Positions 1 through 8,364 of a DNA stretch of 40,279 nucleotides are shown here, piece by piece. A program made the translations under genes and the position numbers. Positions within the stretch are counted from its first letter, which is position 1. Each line of letters starts with the position of its first letter. Location of the stretch: assembly GCA_022749845.1 (NCBI GenBank), contig JAKIWX010000006.1, forward strand, positions 1 through 40,279. Reading direction: 5' to 3'. The stretch comes from Thermoplasmata archaeon. Its GTDB lineage: Archaea; Thermoplasmatota; Thermoplasmata; Lutacidiplasmatales; UBA184. Below the pieces are notes generated by a model. That model saw only the letters and a program-made list of their open reading frames with translations, was not told the DNA's origin and did no database searches.

Positions 1-112
1 ATCCGGGAGAGATCGTGGCCCGAAGCGCGCCGCCACCGGCCGCGAACGCTGGCTAGGCAGCCTAGCGATCCCGTCCGCCGGGAGGGGAGGGTACGGCCGC
101 TCCGCGTTGTCG

Positions 113-775
113 TCATGTTCGACGGGTCACCGTCGGTGGCTTGGGCCGCCGCGAGTCCGGGAGGAGCCGGCGGCGGACGAGGCGATGGTGCGTTCCGTAC
201 GGCGCCGTCTCGCGAAACCCCTCGCGCTCGAACATCGAGAGGGTGCCGAACCAGTGGCTCACGGGGGCACCGAGGGTAGCGGGGTACGCCTCGACGACCC
301 CACCGCCCGCGCGACGGATCGCCGCGAGAGCGGCCCGCAACCCGAACCGGGCCGCCCCGCGGTGCCGCGCGGAAGGGTCGACGAAGAAGCAGGTGATCCG
401 CCACTCGGCGGGGGGCGTGCCGTTGGCGAGCAGAGCGCGATAGGTCCGGGCGGTGTCGATGAGCGGCAGCTCCGCCCTCCGTCCGAACTGGCACCAACCG
501 ACCGGCACCTCCTCGTGGTAGACGAGAATGCCGTGCGCGCGTCCCTTCCGAACCAGCGCGCGGTGATCGCGGCGATTCCGCTCCGTGCGGGCCCGGCTGT
601 GCGGGACATCCTCCCGCCGGGTCCTGTGGTAGAACATGCACCAACAGCCGCCGGCGACCCCATTGAACCGACCGAACAGCGCTTCGAAATCCGCCCAAGT
701 TGTCGAAGTGAGCTCCGCGGCGCGGAAGACGCCCGACCCCCGCCGGAGCTTCCCGTGGGAGGAAGAGGGAGCCAC
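113..775 (-). CDS. GNAT-family N-acetyltransferase
   Basis: A 220-residue protein starting at a GTG. The central part reads as a GNAT fold: a substrate-side segment around WCQFGRR, then the motif A region ITCFFVDPSARHRGAA, where the RHRG stretch stands in for the Q/RxxGxG/A acetyl-CoA pyrophosphate loop, and a helix AALAAIRRAGG. A late SMFEREGF matches the usual motif B 'YexxGF' end. The N-terminal CWCMFYHR segment is typical of small GNATs that act on unknown amines. The substrate cannot be read from sequence. It begins 6 bases after the stop of the membrane protein upstream, so the two are probably co-transcribed. The C-terminus is basic and proline-rich. Confidence 0.85.
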   Translation of the reverse strand: MAPSSSHGKLRRGSGVFRAAELTSTTWADFEALFGRFNGVAGGCWCMFYHRTRREDVPHSRARTERNRRDHRALVRKGRAHGILVYHEEVPVGWCQFGRRAELPLIDTARTYRALLANGTPPAEWRITCFFVDPSARHRGAARFGLRAALAAIRRAGGGVVEAYPATLGAPVSHWFGTLSMFEREGFRETAPYGTHHRLVRRRLLPDSRRPKPPTVTRRT

Positions 776-781
776 GCGGAC

Positions 782-1675
782 TTAGGCGGACGGAAGCGGG
801 GGCGGCGGAGGAGGAGGGAGCGGCTGGAAGTTGGCGATCTGGGGCAGCGTCGAGGGGAGGAACGCGGGGTCGACCTGACCGGTCGTGGCGTAGCGGTAGA
901 GCGCGGCCCGAAGTACGCCCTCCACGGTCGTCGCAAAGATCATGGCGAACACCCAGACGACGACCGCGACGAGGAGGAGGGCGATCCCGAGCGCGAGCGA
1001 GGTCGCGAGGAGGAGGATACCGCCGACGAACGGCACGAGACCGAGGAGGAACACCCCCACGATGATGAGGCCGAGGAGAAGGTTCGTGAAGAACCAGCGT
1101 CCGAAGGTGCCCCCGAACAGCCTCGCCGACCGGACCAGCGAGCGCCAGGCACTGTTCTCCTCGTAGAGGATCACGGGCAGGACGAAGTAGGTCGCGACGC
1201 TCCAGGTGATTCCCGCGCCCGCAGCGATGATGAGTCCCACGATCCCGCGGAACCGGGAGGCGATGGCCCGGATGAGGAGCCCGACGGTGCCCGCGATGAG
1301 GCTCCAGACGAGGAGCCGTCCTCGCTTGGCCCAGGCGATCCGCAGGCCGTCACCGACGGTCGCGTTCTTCCCGTCGAGCTTGAGCATCGAGGCGCCGATC
1401 AGCGCGGCGAAGAAGAAGTTCGAGAGGAACACGAGCACAAAGTACAGCACGAGGAACGAGACGACGAGGAGGGCGGTACCGCCCGTCGTGTGCACCCACG
1501 CGAGCATCCCGCTCGGGTTCACCAGGAACAGGGTGAGGTACGGCACGAATACGACCGCGACCGCGGCGAGCATCAGGAGGCCGCTCAATAGCGGCAGGAG
1601 CAGGAGCGCCCTGTCCTCGCGGACGGTCCGGAGGACGGCCTTCGTGATGCGAACGGAGTCGGACCAGCGTCCCAT
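782..1675 (-). CDS. DUF6159-like polytopic membrane protein
   Basis: A 297-residue integral membrane protein with about six hydrophobic helices: two near residues 24-50, two near 65-95, then pairs near 120-170 and 195-250. The N-terminus (WSDSVRITKAVLRTVREDRALLLLPLLSG) and the later IAWAKRGRLLVWSLIAG and YRYATTGQVDPAF segments resemble the DUF6159 family of unknown function. The C-terminus is a short proline run (PLPPPPPPPLP), probably cytosolic. It is divergent from the NDP-sugar gene. A TATA-like GTTATAC near 1708-1714 lies about 35 bases upstream of the ATG. No catalytic residues are apparent. The family call is from pattern memory. Confidence 0.75.
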   Translation of the reverse strand: MGRWSDSVRITKAVLRTVREDRALLLLPLLSGLLMLAAVAVVFVPYLTLFLVNPSGMLAWVHTTGGTALLVVSFLVLYFVLVFLSNFFFAALIGASMLKLDGKNATVGDGLRIAWAKRGRLLVWSLIAGTVGLLIRAIASRFRGIVGLIIAAGAGITWSVATYFVLPVILYEENSAWRSLVRSARLFGGTFGRWFFTNLLLGLIIVGVFLLGLVPFVGGILLLATSLALGIALLLVAVVVWVFAMIFATTVEGVLRAALYRYATTGQVDPAFLPSTLPQIANFQPLPPPPPPPLPSA

Positions 1676-1788
1676 AGGTAGTGCGCAGGGTACCCGGTCC
1701 GTGCGGGTATAACGGTGACCTTCCGTGCGCTCGCTCGCTTGGGAACGGTTAACTTGACCCGCCGGGTCCGCAGCACCTCGAACGGACC

Positions 1789-2763
1789 GTGAAGGCGCTC
1801 GTGCTGGTCGGCGGGTTCGGCACCCGTCTACGCCCCATCACCTACTCGCTCCCCAAGCAGCTCATCCCGCTCGCCGGCAAGCCGATGCTCTACCACGTCC
1901 TCGACCAGCTCCCCGCCGACATTGAAGAGGTGGTGTTCGCGAGCGGCTACAAGGCGGACGTGCTCGAGCGGTACCTCAAGGAACACCCACTCCGATGGCC
2001 GACACGTACCGTACCGGAGGCGACGCCCCTCGGAACCGGGGGCGGTATGCGGAACGCCGGGGCTGGGCTCTCCGACCCGTTCCTCCTCCTGAACTCGGAC
2101 GTCATCGCCGAGATCGACGTTCCCGGCCTCATCCGCCTCCACGCCGAACGTGGCGGGGTGGGCGCGCTCTCCCTCTCGGAGGTGGAAGATACGCGGCCGT
2201 ATGGCGTGGCCGCCCTCGGGCCGAGGGACCGAATCGAGCGATTCGTGGAGAAGCCGACCCCCGAGGCCGCCCCCTCGCACTGGATCAACGCCGGGCTCTC
2301 CATCTGGCGGAGAACGGTGATCGATCGGATCCCGGAGGGGCGGGCCGTCAGCTGGGAGACGGAGATCGTTCCCGGGCTCCTGTCGGAAGGAGTGTTCGGC
2401 TACCGCTGCCCCGGGTTCTGGGAGGACGCCGGAACTCCCGAGCGCCTCCTGCACGCGCAACGATTGCTGTTCGACGCCGGTCGTGGAGGGCCGTCTCGGC
2501 TGCCTCCGGGCAGCTCGGGTCAGGGGCCGGTCGCGAGCGCCCCAACGGTCCGGGCTTCGGGCGCCCGCCTCGGGGCGTACGTCCACTTGGATTCCGGAGT
2601 TGCTCTCGGAGCCGGATCCTTCGTCGAGGACTCGATTCTGATGGAAGGGGTGGAGGTAGGCCCCAACGCATCGGTCCGCCGCGCAATCCTCGGCCCTGGC
2701 GTACGCATTCCGGAGGGGGGATTGGTAGAAGGGCACGTGTTAGCGCGCGAATCGCTCCCGTGA
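1789..2763 (+). CDS. NDP-sugar pyrophosphorylase (mannose-1-phosphate guanylyltransferase-like)
   Basis: A 324-residue nucleotidyltransferase that should join a sugar-1-phosphate and an NTP to give an NDP-sugar for glycan or glycolipid synthesis. The N-terminal signature GGFGTRLRPITYSLPKQL followed by IPLAGKPM is the classic GxGTRLxPxTxxxPKxL nucleotide loop. LLNSDVIAEID near residue 105 carries the metal-binding Asp. FVEKP near 148 and WINAGLSIW near 168 are the sugar-binding motifs. After about residue 245 come imperfect hexapeptide repeats (GAYVHLDSGVALGAGSFVEDS), a left-handed beta-helix tail as in GMPP and GlmU relatives. The start is GTG. Base and sugar specificity (GDP-mannose or dTDP/UDP-glucose) cannot be fixed. 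It is convergent with the next gene, with one base between the stops. Confidence 0.88.
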   Translation: MKALVLVGGFGTRLRPITYSLPKQLIPLAGKPMLYHVLDQLPADIEEVVFASGYKADVLERYLKEHPLRWPTRTVPEATPLGTGGGMRNAGAGLSDPFLLLNSDVIAEIDVPGLIRLHAERGGVGALSLSEVEDTRPYGVAALGPRDRIERFVEKPTPEAAPSHWINAGLSIWRRTVIDRIPEGRAVSWETEIVPGLLSEGVFGYRCPGFWEDAGTPERLLHAQRLLFDAGRGGPSRLPPGSSGQGPVASAPTVRASGARLGAYVHLDSGVALGAGSFVEDSILMEGVEVGPNASVRRAILGPGVRIPEGGLVEGHVLARESLP

Positions 2764-2764
2764 G

Positions 2765-3091
2765 CTACGGGGCTTCGGAAGTCGCGGCGGCCGGAGCCCG
2801 TCCGAGTCGTCCTTTCCGCCTCGAGGCTCCTAGGTCCACGGCCGACGCGAGGGTGAGGTACGCTCCAGCGCCTACGAGCGGGAAGAAGAGCCCCCACCCC
2901 CAGAGCCCGCTCGCGATCGGGCAGGGGTGGGGGGGACCCTCGCTAGATTGAGCGCACTGCGCGTTCGCTTGCTGTGTTAGCTCCGTGGACACCACCAAAG
3001 CGGCGAAGCCGAGCAGGAGTAGCAAGCCGCCGAGCGCGAATCGGGTTCGCAACCTCGGGTCGGAGCGACGTTCGGCTCCCAGGGTCGGCAT
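2765..3091 (-). CDS. Small two-helix membrane protein, unknown
   Basis: A 108-residue protein read from the ATG at 3091; a longer in-frame reading to 3280 adds a low-complexity, non-protein-like stretch, so the shorter start is preferred. One hydrophobic helix (FALGGLLLLLGFAALVV) lies near residues 18-34 and a second (GLWGWGLFFPLVGAGAYLTLAS) near 65-86. They flank an extracytoplasmic loop with two cysteines (AQCAQ and HPCPI) that could form a disulfide. The C-terminus is basic. I do not recognise a family. Confidence 0.6.
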   Translation of the reverse strand: MPTLGAERRSDPRLRTRFALGGLLLLLGFAALVVSTELTQQANAQCAQSSEGPPHPCPIASGLWGWGLFFPLVGAGAYLTLASAVDLGASRRKGRLGRAPAAATSEAP

Positions 3092-3212
3092 GCGTGCGCG
3101 GGGCGGAGAGCCCCGCGTTCCGATAGAAGTTACGAATTGCGGGCAACCAGTCCCCATCCGTGCGCGGGTCCCAGCCCGAACTCGCCCGGGAGCGCCCTGC
3201 AGGCTTCGGCGG

Positions 3213-3683
3213 TCAGACGGGCTTGGCCATGATGATGTTCCTAGGCGTGTAGCCGAGCTTGGCGTAGAACGCTTGGGCATCGACGTTGTGCCCGAACACG
3301 TGGAGCGCCACTCTTCTCGCTCCCCGCTCCCGTGCCTCTCTCTCGAGTTCGGCGAAGACAGCGCTCGCGAATCCGCGTCGGCGGTACTTTTCGTCGATGC
3401 CTATCCAGAACACGAAGATCTGGGGTGAGCCATCGGATTGTTGAAACGCGAACCAGACATCGCCGACCCGCTCGCCGGTTGCCTCCTCGTGCACGACGCG
3501 GAGGACATGATCGGGGGTCTCGACCCCTTTCGGGAGGAGCCTTTCGAGCTCGGCGCGGGCGTGAGCCGGCGCGTCGGCCGCCGTCCAGGCTCCCTCCCGG
3601 ACGTGGTCCGCGGCGTACAGTTCCACTGATTCCGCGACGAATCGATCGAACTGCTGGGCGGTCATCGGGACGAGCCGGATCAT
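3213..3683 (-). CDS. GNAT-family N-acetyltransferase
   Basis: A 156-residue, complete single-domain GNAT. VGDVWFAF is beta-4. IFVFWIGIDEKYRRRGFASAV is motif A, with the RRRGFA acetyl-CoA loop. RVALHVFGHNVDAQAFYAKLGY is motif B, containing the N-x-AxxFYxKxGF pattern. Acceptor unknown; the closest feel is of acetyltransferases that act on small amines or protein N-termini. It is the last gene of a four-gene minus-strand run, starting 7 bases after the stop of the membrane protein upstream, so translation is probably coupled. Confidence 0.9.
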   Translation of the reverse strand: MIRLVPMTAQQFDRFVAESVELYAADHVREGAWTAADAPAHARAELERLLPKGVETPDHVLRVVHEEATGERVGDVWFAFQQSDGSPQIFVFWIGIDEKYRRRGFASAVFAELEREARERGARRVALHVFGHNVDAQAFYAKLGYTPRNIIMAKPV

Positions 3684-3690
3684 CGCGGGG

Positions 3691-4347
3691 TTAGGGGACT
3701 CCGGGGAATAAGGGGTCGGCGGGATCCTGGGCCCGGACTGGGGGAGGGCGCATCGTCTCGCGTTCGATAGCGAGTAGGGTCGTGCTGAACGGCAGCCCCC
3801 ACGAGAGCCTGCGGGTTCCGCGCCCCAGGACGGGGACGAAGCCGAACCCGTGGGCCTCCATTTCCGTCTTTAACGCCTCGAAGGCCCCGAGCGGGACCCA
3901 TGCCTCGATGCTTCCGGCCACGTGGATCAGGACCGGGAACTTGTCTCCCGCTCGTGGTCCGGTCGCGCCGCTGGTGTCGGCCACGAGCAGTCCCGACGAA
4001 GGGTCCGTCCAGCGAAGGGTGCGGTCCTGCCCTCGTCGGAAACCAACCCTGAGATCCTCGCCCGAGACCGTGAAGCGAATCGGCGGATCGGGGGGAACAA
4101 CGTAGAGGAGTAGCAACACCACCGTTCCGCCCGAAGCAACGGCGCTGAAGCCGAAGGCGAGGCCGAGCGCGGAGGGATCGCCCGTTAGGACGCCGTACCA
4201 TCCTGCGAGAGCTAAGGGTGCAAAGATCGCGGCCGGCGCGAAGGCCAGCCAACGGAGCTGCCCAAGGAACCTCGCGGCACGGCTCGAGAGGTCGAAGGTA
4301 GCCGTCTGCGGCGGGAGGGACGACGGTGCGGGAGGAGCGGGTCCCAT
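3691..4347 (-). CDS. Two-helix membrane protein, unknown
   Basis: A 218-residue protein with a proline-rich N-terminus, then two hydrophobic helices (roughly residues 32-54 and 61-84, WLAFAPAAIFAPLALAGWYG and VASGGTVVLLLLYVV). A soluble C-terminal part follows, rich in beta-type segments (IRFTVSGEDLRVGF, KFPVLIHVAGSIEAWVPLG). The layout of two helices plus a PH-like beta domain recalls bacterial and archaeal 'PH domain' membrane proteins, but this is only a resemblance. It lies between the dehydrogenase and the GNAT in a tight operon. A perfect palindrome at 4351-4366 ends 3 bases before its start codon. Confidence 0.7.
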   Translation of the reverse strand: MGPAPPAPSSLPPQTATFDLSSRAARFLGQLRWLAFAPAAIFAPLALAGWYGVLTGDPSALGLAFGFSAVASGGTVVLLLLYVVPPDPPIRFTVSGEDLRVGFRRGQDRTLRWTDPSSGLLVADTSGATGPRAGDKFPVLIHVAGSIEAWVPLGAFEALKTEMEAHGFGFVPVLGRGTRRLSWGLPFSTTLLAIERETMRPPPVRAQDPADPLFPGVP

Positions 4348-4350
4348 TGC

Positions 4351-4366
4351 GACCGGCTAGCCGGTC
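4351..4366. promoter_or_regulatory. 16-base perfect palindrome at the operon junction
   Basis: GACCGGCTAGCCGGTC is fully self-complementary (6-bp GC stem, CTAG loop). It contains the stop codon of the dehydrogenase and ends 3 bases before the start of the next cistron. In the mRNA it could fold and hide the downstream ribosome-binding region, or be an RNA-processing site. A chance GC-rich palindrome cannot be excluded. Confidence 0.35.
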
Positions 4367-5436
4367 GGGGCCGCCCTCGCGGGACCGACGTCGCGCTGCC
4401 CCTGGAACGCCGGCCCTGTGACGAGGACCTTCAGCGCCTCCTCGGGCCGCGCGGCGAGCTCGAACGCGCCCTCGATCTCCGCGAGCGGGAGCCGGTGCGA
4501 GACGAGGTCGGCGAGCGGGAGACGTCCCCGCGCCACGAGCGCGTGCAGGTCCGCGACGTCCCGCTCGGTGGTGGCGTACGTGGGCACCACCCTCACTCCC
4601 CGAAGGTAGAGCTGTTGGAGGTCCATCCCGAGACGGCTCCCCGCGAGCGGAAGCCCGAAGAGATTGAGGGTTCCGCCGCGGCGCGCGAGCGTGCCGGCAA
4701 GTTCGACCGCTGCCGGGGCTCCTGTGGCCACGACGACGAGGTCCGCCCCGGCCCCGCGAGTGCCCTGTTCGACCGCCTCGCGAACCTTCGCGGGCTCCCG
4801 GGGGTCGAGGACTACGTCGACCCCACCCCGGTTCGCCGCCTCGCGCCGCAGCGGCGAGAGCTCCGTGCCCCCGATCCAACCGGCGCCGAGCGCATGGGCG
4901 ACACGGGCGTACAGCAAGCCCACGGGACCCAGTCCGAGAACGATCACGCGGTTACCGGACGCGAAGGAGACTGCGCGGAGCGCGGTGAGGGCGCACGCCG
5001 CGGGTTCGAGGAGCGCTCCCTCCTCCCAGGAGAGCTTCGGGTCGAGGGCGAGCACCGCGCCCTTCCGAACGTGGTCGGCGGAGACCCGGAACCGCTCGGC
5101 GAAGCCGCCCGGGTCGAGGTTGCTCTTCCCGTACTCGGGGCAGAAGGTGTAGGCGCCTCGCCGGCAGACCTCGCAGGCGTAGCAAGGTACATGGTGATGA
5201 ACGAAGACACGCTCGCCGCGGTGGAACCGTTCGACGCCCTCGCCGAGTGCGTCGATCGAGCCCACCGCTTCGTGCCCGAGGATTCCCGCGGTCCGGTAGT
5301 TGCCCCGAAGCTTCTCGAGGTCCGTTCCGCAGATGCCGCAGGCGGCGAGGCTTACCACGAGCTCGCCCGGCCCCGGGCTGGGGGCGGGGCGATCCTCGAG
5401 CTGGACGCGTCCTTCGGAGAGGACCCCGACCTTCAT
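4357..5436 (-). CDS. Zinc-dependent medium-chain alcohol/polyol dehydrogenase
   Basis: A 359-residue MDR-superfamily NAD(P)-dependent dehydrogenase. CGICGTD (Cys36), GHE (His55-Glu56) and EPAACAL near residue 155 supply the catalytic zinc site. The structural zinc lobe has all four cysteines (Cys85, 88, 91, 99). VIVLGLGPVGLLYA is the Rossmann nucleotide loop. Relatives are sorbitol, threonine and butanediol dehydrogenases; the substrate is not determinable. The start is the ATG at 5436, because a longer in-frame reading overlaps the aminotransferase. Its ATG overlaps that gene's TGA (ATGA), so they are translationally coupled. The product may oxidise or reduce a carbonyl compound made by the aminotransferase (inference). 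Confidence 0.9.
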   Translation of the reverse strand: MKVGVLSEGRVQLEDRPAPSPGPGELVVSLAACGICGTDLEKLRGNYRTAGILGHEAVGSIDALGEGVERFHRGERVFVHHHVPCYACEVCRRGAYTFCPEYGKSNLDPGGFAERFRVSADHVRKGAVLALDPKLSWEEGALLEPAACALTALRAVSFASGNRVIVLGLGPVGLLYARVAHALGAGWIGGTELSPLRREAANRGGVDVVLDPREPAKVREAVEQGTRGAGADLVVVATGAPAAVELAGTLARRGGTLNLFGLPLAGSRLGMDLQQLYLRGVRVVPTYATTERDVADLHALVARGRLPLADLVSHRLPLAEIEGAFELAARPEEALKVLVTGPAFQGQRDVGPARAAPTG

Positions 5437-6824
5437 CCCGCCTGCACGGCCGCCGTGATCGCCGCGTCGAGGATCTCGACCCCTTCGTCGAGCTCCTCCC
5501 GCGTGATGACGAGCGGGGGGATGTAGCGGATCGCCGACTTCCCGCACGGGAGCATGAGCAGCCCCCGACGGTACGACTCCTCGATCACGCGGTCGCGTAG
5601 GAGCGGCGCCGGAGCGTTACCCGGTCCCTTCTCCACGAACTCGGTCGCGACCATGAGGCCGAGGCCGCGCACGTCGCCGATCTCCGCGTGCCTACGCTGG
5701 AGCTCGCGGAGCCGCTGCATCAGGTGCTCGCCGCCCGTGCGGGCGTTCTCGAGGAGCTTCTCCCGGTCGATGACGTCCAGCGAAGCGAGCGCGGCGGCGC
5801 CGGCGACGAGGTTCCCCCCGAAGGTGTTGGAGTGCGCTCCCTGGTGCGGGTAGTCGAGCTCCTTCCGGAAGACGATCGCGCCCATCGGTAGGCCGCCCCC
5901 GAGCGCTTTCGCGCTCGCAATGATGTCGGGCACCACGCCGTGGTGCTCGATCCCGAACCACTTGCCCGTGCGGCCGATGCCGGCCTGCACCTCGTCCGAG
6001 ATGAACAGGATCTGATGCTCGTCGAGGATGCGCTTCATCGCCGCGTGCCAGCCCGGCGGCGGGACGATGTAGCCGCCCTCCCCGAGCACCGGTTCCGCGA
6101 TGAACGCCGCGACGTCCTCGGGCGGTATGGAGGTCTCGAAGTACAGCTCCTTGAGGATCTTCGCGCAGTACAAGTCGCAGCTCGGGTAGGTGAGCTTGTA
6201 CGGGCAACGGTAGCAGTAGGGGGAGGGGATGTGGTGGCCGCCGCCGACGTATGCGCCAAACCGCTCCCGCTGCGTCGACTTCGAGGAGGTGAGCGTCAGC
6301 GCGCCCATGCTCCGGCCGTGGAAGGCGCCGAGGAGACCGATCGTGATCGGCTTCTGGCGGTAGTAGCGGGCGAGCTTCACCGCCGCTTCGACGCTCTCGG
6401 TGCCGCTGTTGGTGAAGAACACCCTCTTGCCGAAGGTGCCGGGGGTGATCTCGGTCAGCCTCTCGGCGAGCCGGACCTGGACGTCGTAGTAGTAGTCCGT
6501 CCCGGCGAAGTGCATGAGCTTCGCCGCCTGCTGCTGGACCGCCCGGACCACGTCGGGGTGGCAGTGGCCGACGTTCAGCACGCCGACGCCGCTCGTGAAG
6601 TCGAGGATAGTGTTGCCGTCGACGTCGTGGATCCACACGCCTCGGGCGCTCTCGGCGGCGATCGGGGCGCTCTTGGTGGAGGTCATGAGGAGACGCGTGT
6701 CCTCGGCGACGAGCGCGCGGGCCTTTGGCCCGGGAATCGGCGTGACGATCCGTACCCCACGGTGTCCGGCAGAAGTGGCCGGGACGTTCGGGGACGGCAT
6801 CGAGGCGGTGCTCGTCTGACTCAT
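5433..6824 (-). CDS. Class III PLP-dependent aminotransferase
   Basis: A 463-residue fold-type I enzyme of the 4-aminobutyrate/ornithine aminotransferase and archaeal amino-acid racemase group. FTNSGTESVEAAVKLAR holds the phosphate-binding SGTE motif. ISDEVQAGIGRTG carries the Asp-Glu-x-Gln that contacts the PLP ring nitrogen. SAKALGGGLPMGA contains the Schiff-base Lys. A cysteine cluster PYCYRCPYKLTYPSCDLYC lies mid-protein, as in many archaeal and thermophile members. The start is the ATG at 6824; a second ATG eight codons in is possible. It leads an operon with the zinc dehydrogenase, a membrane protein and a GNAT. Amino donor and whether it transaminates or racemises cannot be told from sequence. 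Confidence 0.92.
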   Translation of the reverse strand: MSQTSTASMPSPNVPATSAGHRGVRIVTPIPGPKARALVAEDTRLLMTSTKSAPIAAESARGVWIHDVDGNTILDFTSGVGVLNVGHCHPDVVRAVQQQAAKLMHFAGTDYYYDVQVRLAERLTEITPGTFGKRVFFTNSGTESVEAAVKLARYYRQKPITIGLLGAFHGRSMGALTLTSSKSTQRERFGAYVGGGHHIPSPYCYRCPYKLTYPSCDLYCAKILKELYFETSIPPEDVAAFIAEPVLGEGGYIVPPPGWHAAMKRILDEHQILFISDEVQAGIGRTGKWFGIEHHGVVPDIIASAKALGGGLPMGAIVFRKELDYPHQGAHSNTFGGNLVAGAAALASLDVIDREKLLENARTGGEHLMQRLRELQRRHAEIGDVRGLGLMVATEFVEKGPGNAPAPLLRDRVIEESYRRGLLMLPCGKSAIRYIPPLVITREELDEGVEILDAAITAAVQAG

Positions 6825-7363
6825 GGGCTTCCCCCGCGGGGAAGGCGGGCACCGAAGAAAAGCGTTGGGTCGCCTTCGGAGGAGCTCGACGGGCGCGACA
6901 CAGACAATCAGCTGCGGAGAGCGTTGCTTCACCGGGTGCGGCAATTCTCCTCGTCGCCCACCTAACGGTCGGCGCTCGGGATCTCGAGGGGAACCCCGCG
7001 AGCATGCGGTTACCGCGTCGAATCGAGCATCGGGCTTAAGGGGAGGATTCCCGGCTCGCCGCCGGCGGAGGAGGATCACGGAGTCCCGGAGACGGCGCGC
7101 CCGGGAGGAGCCCGGCGCTCCCCCACCTGCGCCCACGTACGTTCTGACGGAGCTCGCGCGTGGGTTTCTCTTGAACCAGTCGGAGCCGGGGCGCGCGAGC
7201 AGGTTCGCCTCCCAGTTCCTCCAGGAGCAGACCGGTGGGCCGCTCTCCCACGCGCCGCTGCACGAGCGACCGCTCGCGCTGCGGCCGATCCGCTATCTGC
7301 CAACGACCGGCGACTCGGATCGCTAGAGGGAGTGCTTGCCTCCCGGCGCCGGAGTCGGCCTGT
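6825..7363. other. 539-base intergenic stretch, no convincing gene
   Basis: No confident gene on either strand. On the plus strand, about 7130-7326 reads open with protein-like composition (TYVLTELARGFLLN... up to a TAG at 7324-7326) and GC-rich third positions. However, there is no in-frame ATG, GTG or TTG close to its beginning. On the minus strand, 7036-7263 is an open frame of 75 codons with weaker third-position bias. A TATA-like CTTAAG sits at 7035-7040. This may be a gene remnant or an unrecognised RNA. The first 50 bases hold the aminotransferase promoter region. Confidence 0.4.
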
Positions 7364-8362
7364 CTAGCGGAGCAGGCCGAGCTCCGCCTTCACCGAACGG
7401 TAAGCCGCGAAATCCGCAGGAAAGCTCGACCGGGTGAGGCAGATCCGAACGCCTCTCGGCTCACCAAAGAACCGTCCGGGGCAGACGAGGACTCCCCGGC
7501 GCAACCCTGCTCGCGCGAGCCGGTCCCCGCCAAGTGTGCTGGTCGTGCGGTCGAACCAGACGGGGGCTGCGAGGACGCTCGCCTCGGGCTCGAACTCCGC
7601 GAGCGTACGAACGTTCTGTTGGAACCGGGCACGTACTTCTCGCAGAATTTGCGACCGGCCCCGGTCGAGGGCGAGCGCGCTCGCAATCGAGGCCGGAGGG
7701 ATCCCGTCGAGGAGCCAGCTGGCGTTCCGAAAGGCCTCCACTTGGCTCGCGGGAGCGATCGCATACCCGACGCGGAGGTCGTCGGCCCCGAACGCCTTGG
7801 TAAACGTCCCCGTTAGCCAGAGCTCTGCCGAGCCCCCATCCTTGAGGGGGGGAGCGGAGCTGAACTCTCGAAACGTCTCGTCCACGAGGAGATCGCGGCT
7901 CCCGCGGGTGAACTCCGCGAGGGCGTCCGAGCTCAGCAGGGTTCCCTCGGGGTTCGAGGGATTCGAAAGGAGCGCGACCTCGGGCTCCCCTGGGGTGCGC
8001 AGCACCCGGAAGCCGGCGTACCGGGCGGTGTCGAGGAGCGGTGGGTACTCGGGGCGGCGGACCCTCACCCGCGGATGGCCCCCGCGCCGCCGAGCGTGGC
8101 GCCGGGCGAGGTGGAACAGTACGAGCGTGTTCGCCTCGGTGGCGCCGTGGGTCAGGAATACGCGCTCGGGGCCGACCCCGTGGCGACGCGCGATGCGGCG
8201 TGAGAGCTCTTCGGGGTTCCCCGCCTCCACCCGGCGCAGAAGCGTGCGGACGCTCGCGAGCTCGCCTCGCATCCCGCTCTGAGCGAGGTCGTGCGGTAGG
8301 CCCGCGTGGCGACGAATGTACTCCCCGAGAGGAAAGCGCGGGTGGGAGGTGTCCGATCGCAC
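7364..8362 (-). CDS. Class I/II (HisC-like) aminotransferase
   Basis: A 332-residue fold-type I PLP enzyme. THGATEAN near residue 71 binds the cofactor phosphate. LSNPSNPEGT near 132-141 is the NPxNPTG loop. VDETFREF (Asp161, Glu162) contacts the pyridine ring. GTFTKAFGADDLRVGY carries the Schiff-base Lys189 and the Arg198 region. It is short for the family and resembles histidinol-phosphate or threonine-phosphate aminotransferase/decarboxylase relatives. Chosen start: GTG at 8362, two bases after the ABC ATPase stop; the upstream in-frame extension would overlap that gene by about 100 bases. Its place as last gene of an ABC exporter operon is unusual. Confidence 0.85.
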   Translation of the reverse strand: MRSDTSHPRFPLGEYIRRHAGLPHDLAQSGMRGELASVRTLLRRVEAGNPEELSRRIARRHGVGPERVFLTHGATEANTLVLFHLARRHARRRGGHPRVRVRRPEYPPLLDTARYAGFRVLRTPGEPEVALLSNPSNPEGTLLSSDALAEFTRGSRDLLVDETFREFSSAPPLKDGGSAELWLTGTFTKAFGADDLRVGYAIAPASQVEAFRNASWLLDGIPPASIASALALDRGRSQILREVRARFQQNVRTLAEFEPEASVLAAPVWFDRTTSTLGGDRLARAGLRRGVLVCPGRFFGEPRGVRICLTRSSFPADFAAYRSVKAELGLLR

Positions 8363-8364
8363 GG

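Noticed and set aside
52-66. Inverted repeat GCTAGGC-A-GCCTAGC near the window start
   Set aside because: Could be an operator or part of a terminator, but with one base between arms and no view of the neighbouring gene there is not enough support to call it.
107-1591. 494-residue plus-strand open frame at the window start
   Set aside because: It runs antisense to the GNAT and DUF6159-like genes, with extremely Glu/Arg/Asp-biased content and no fold-like segments.
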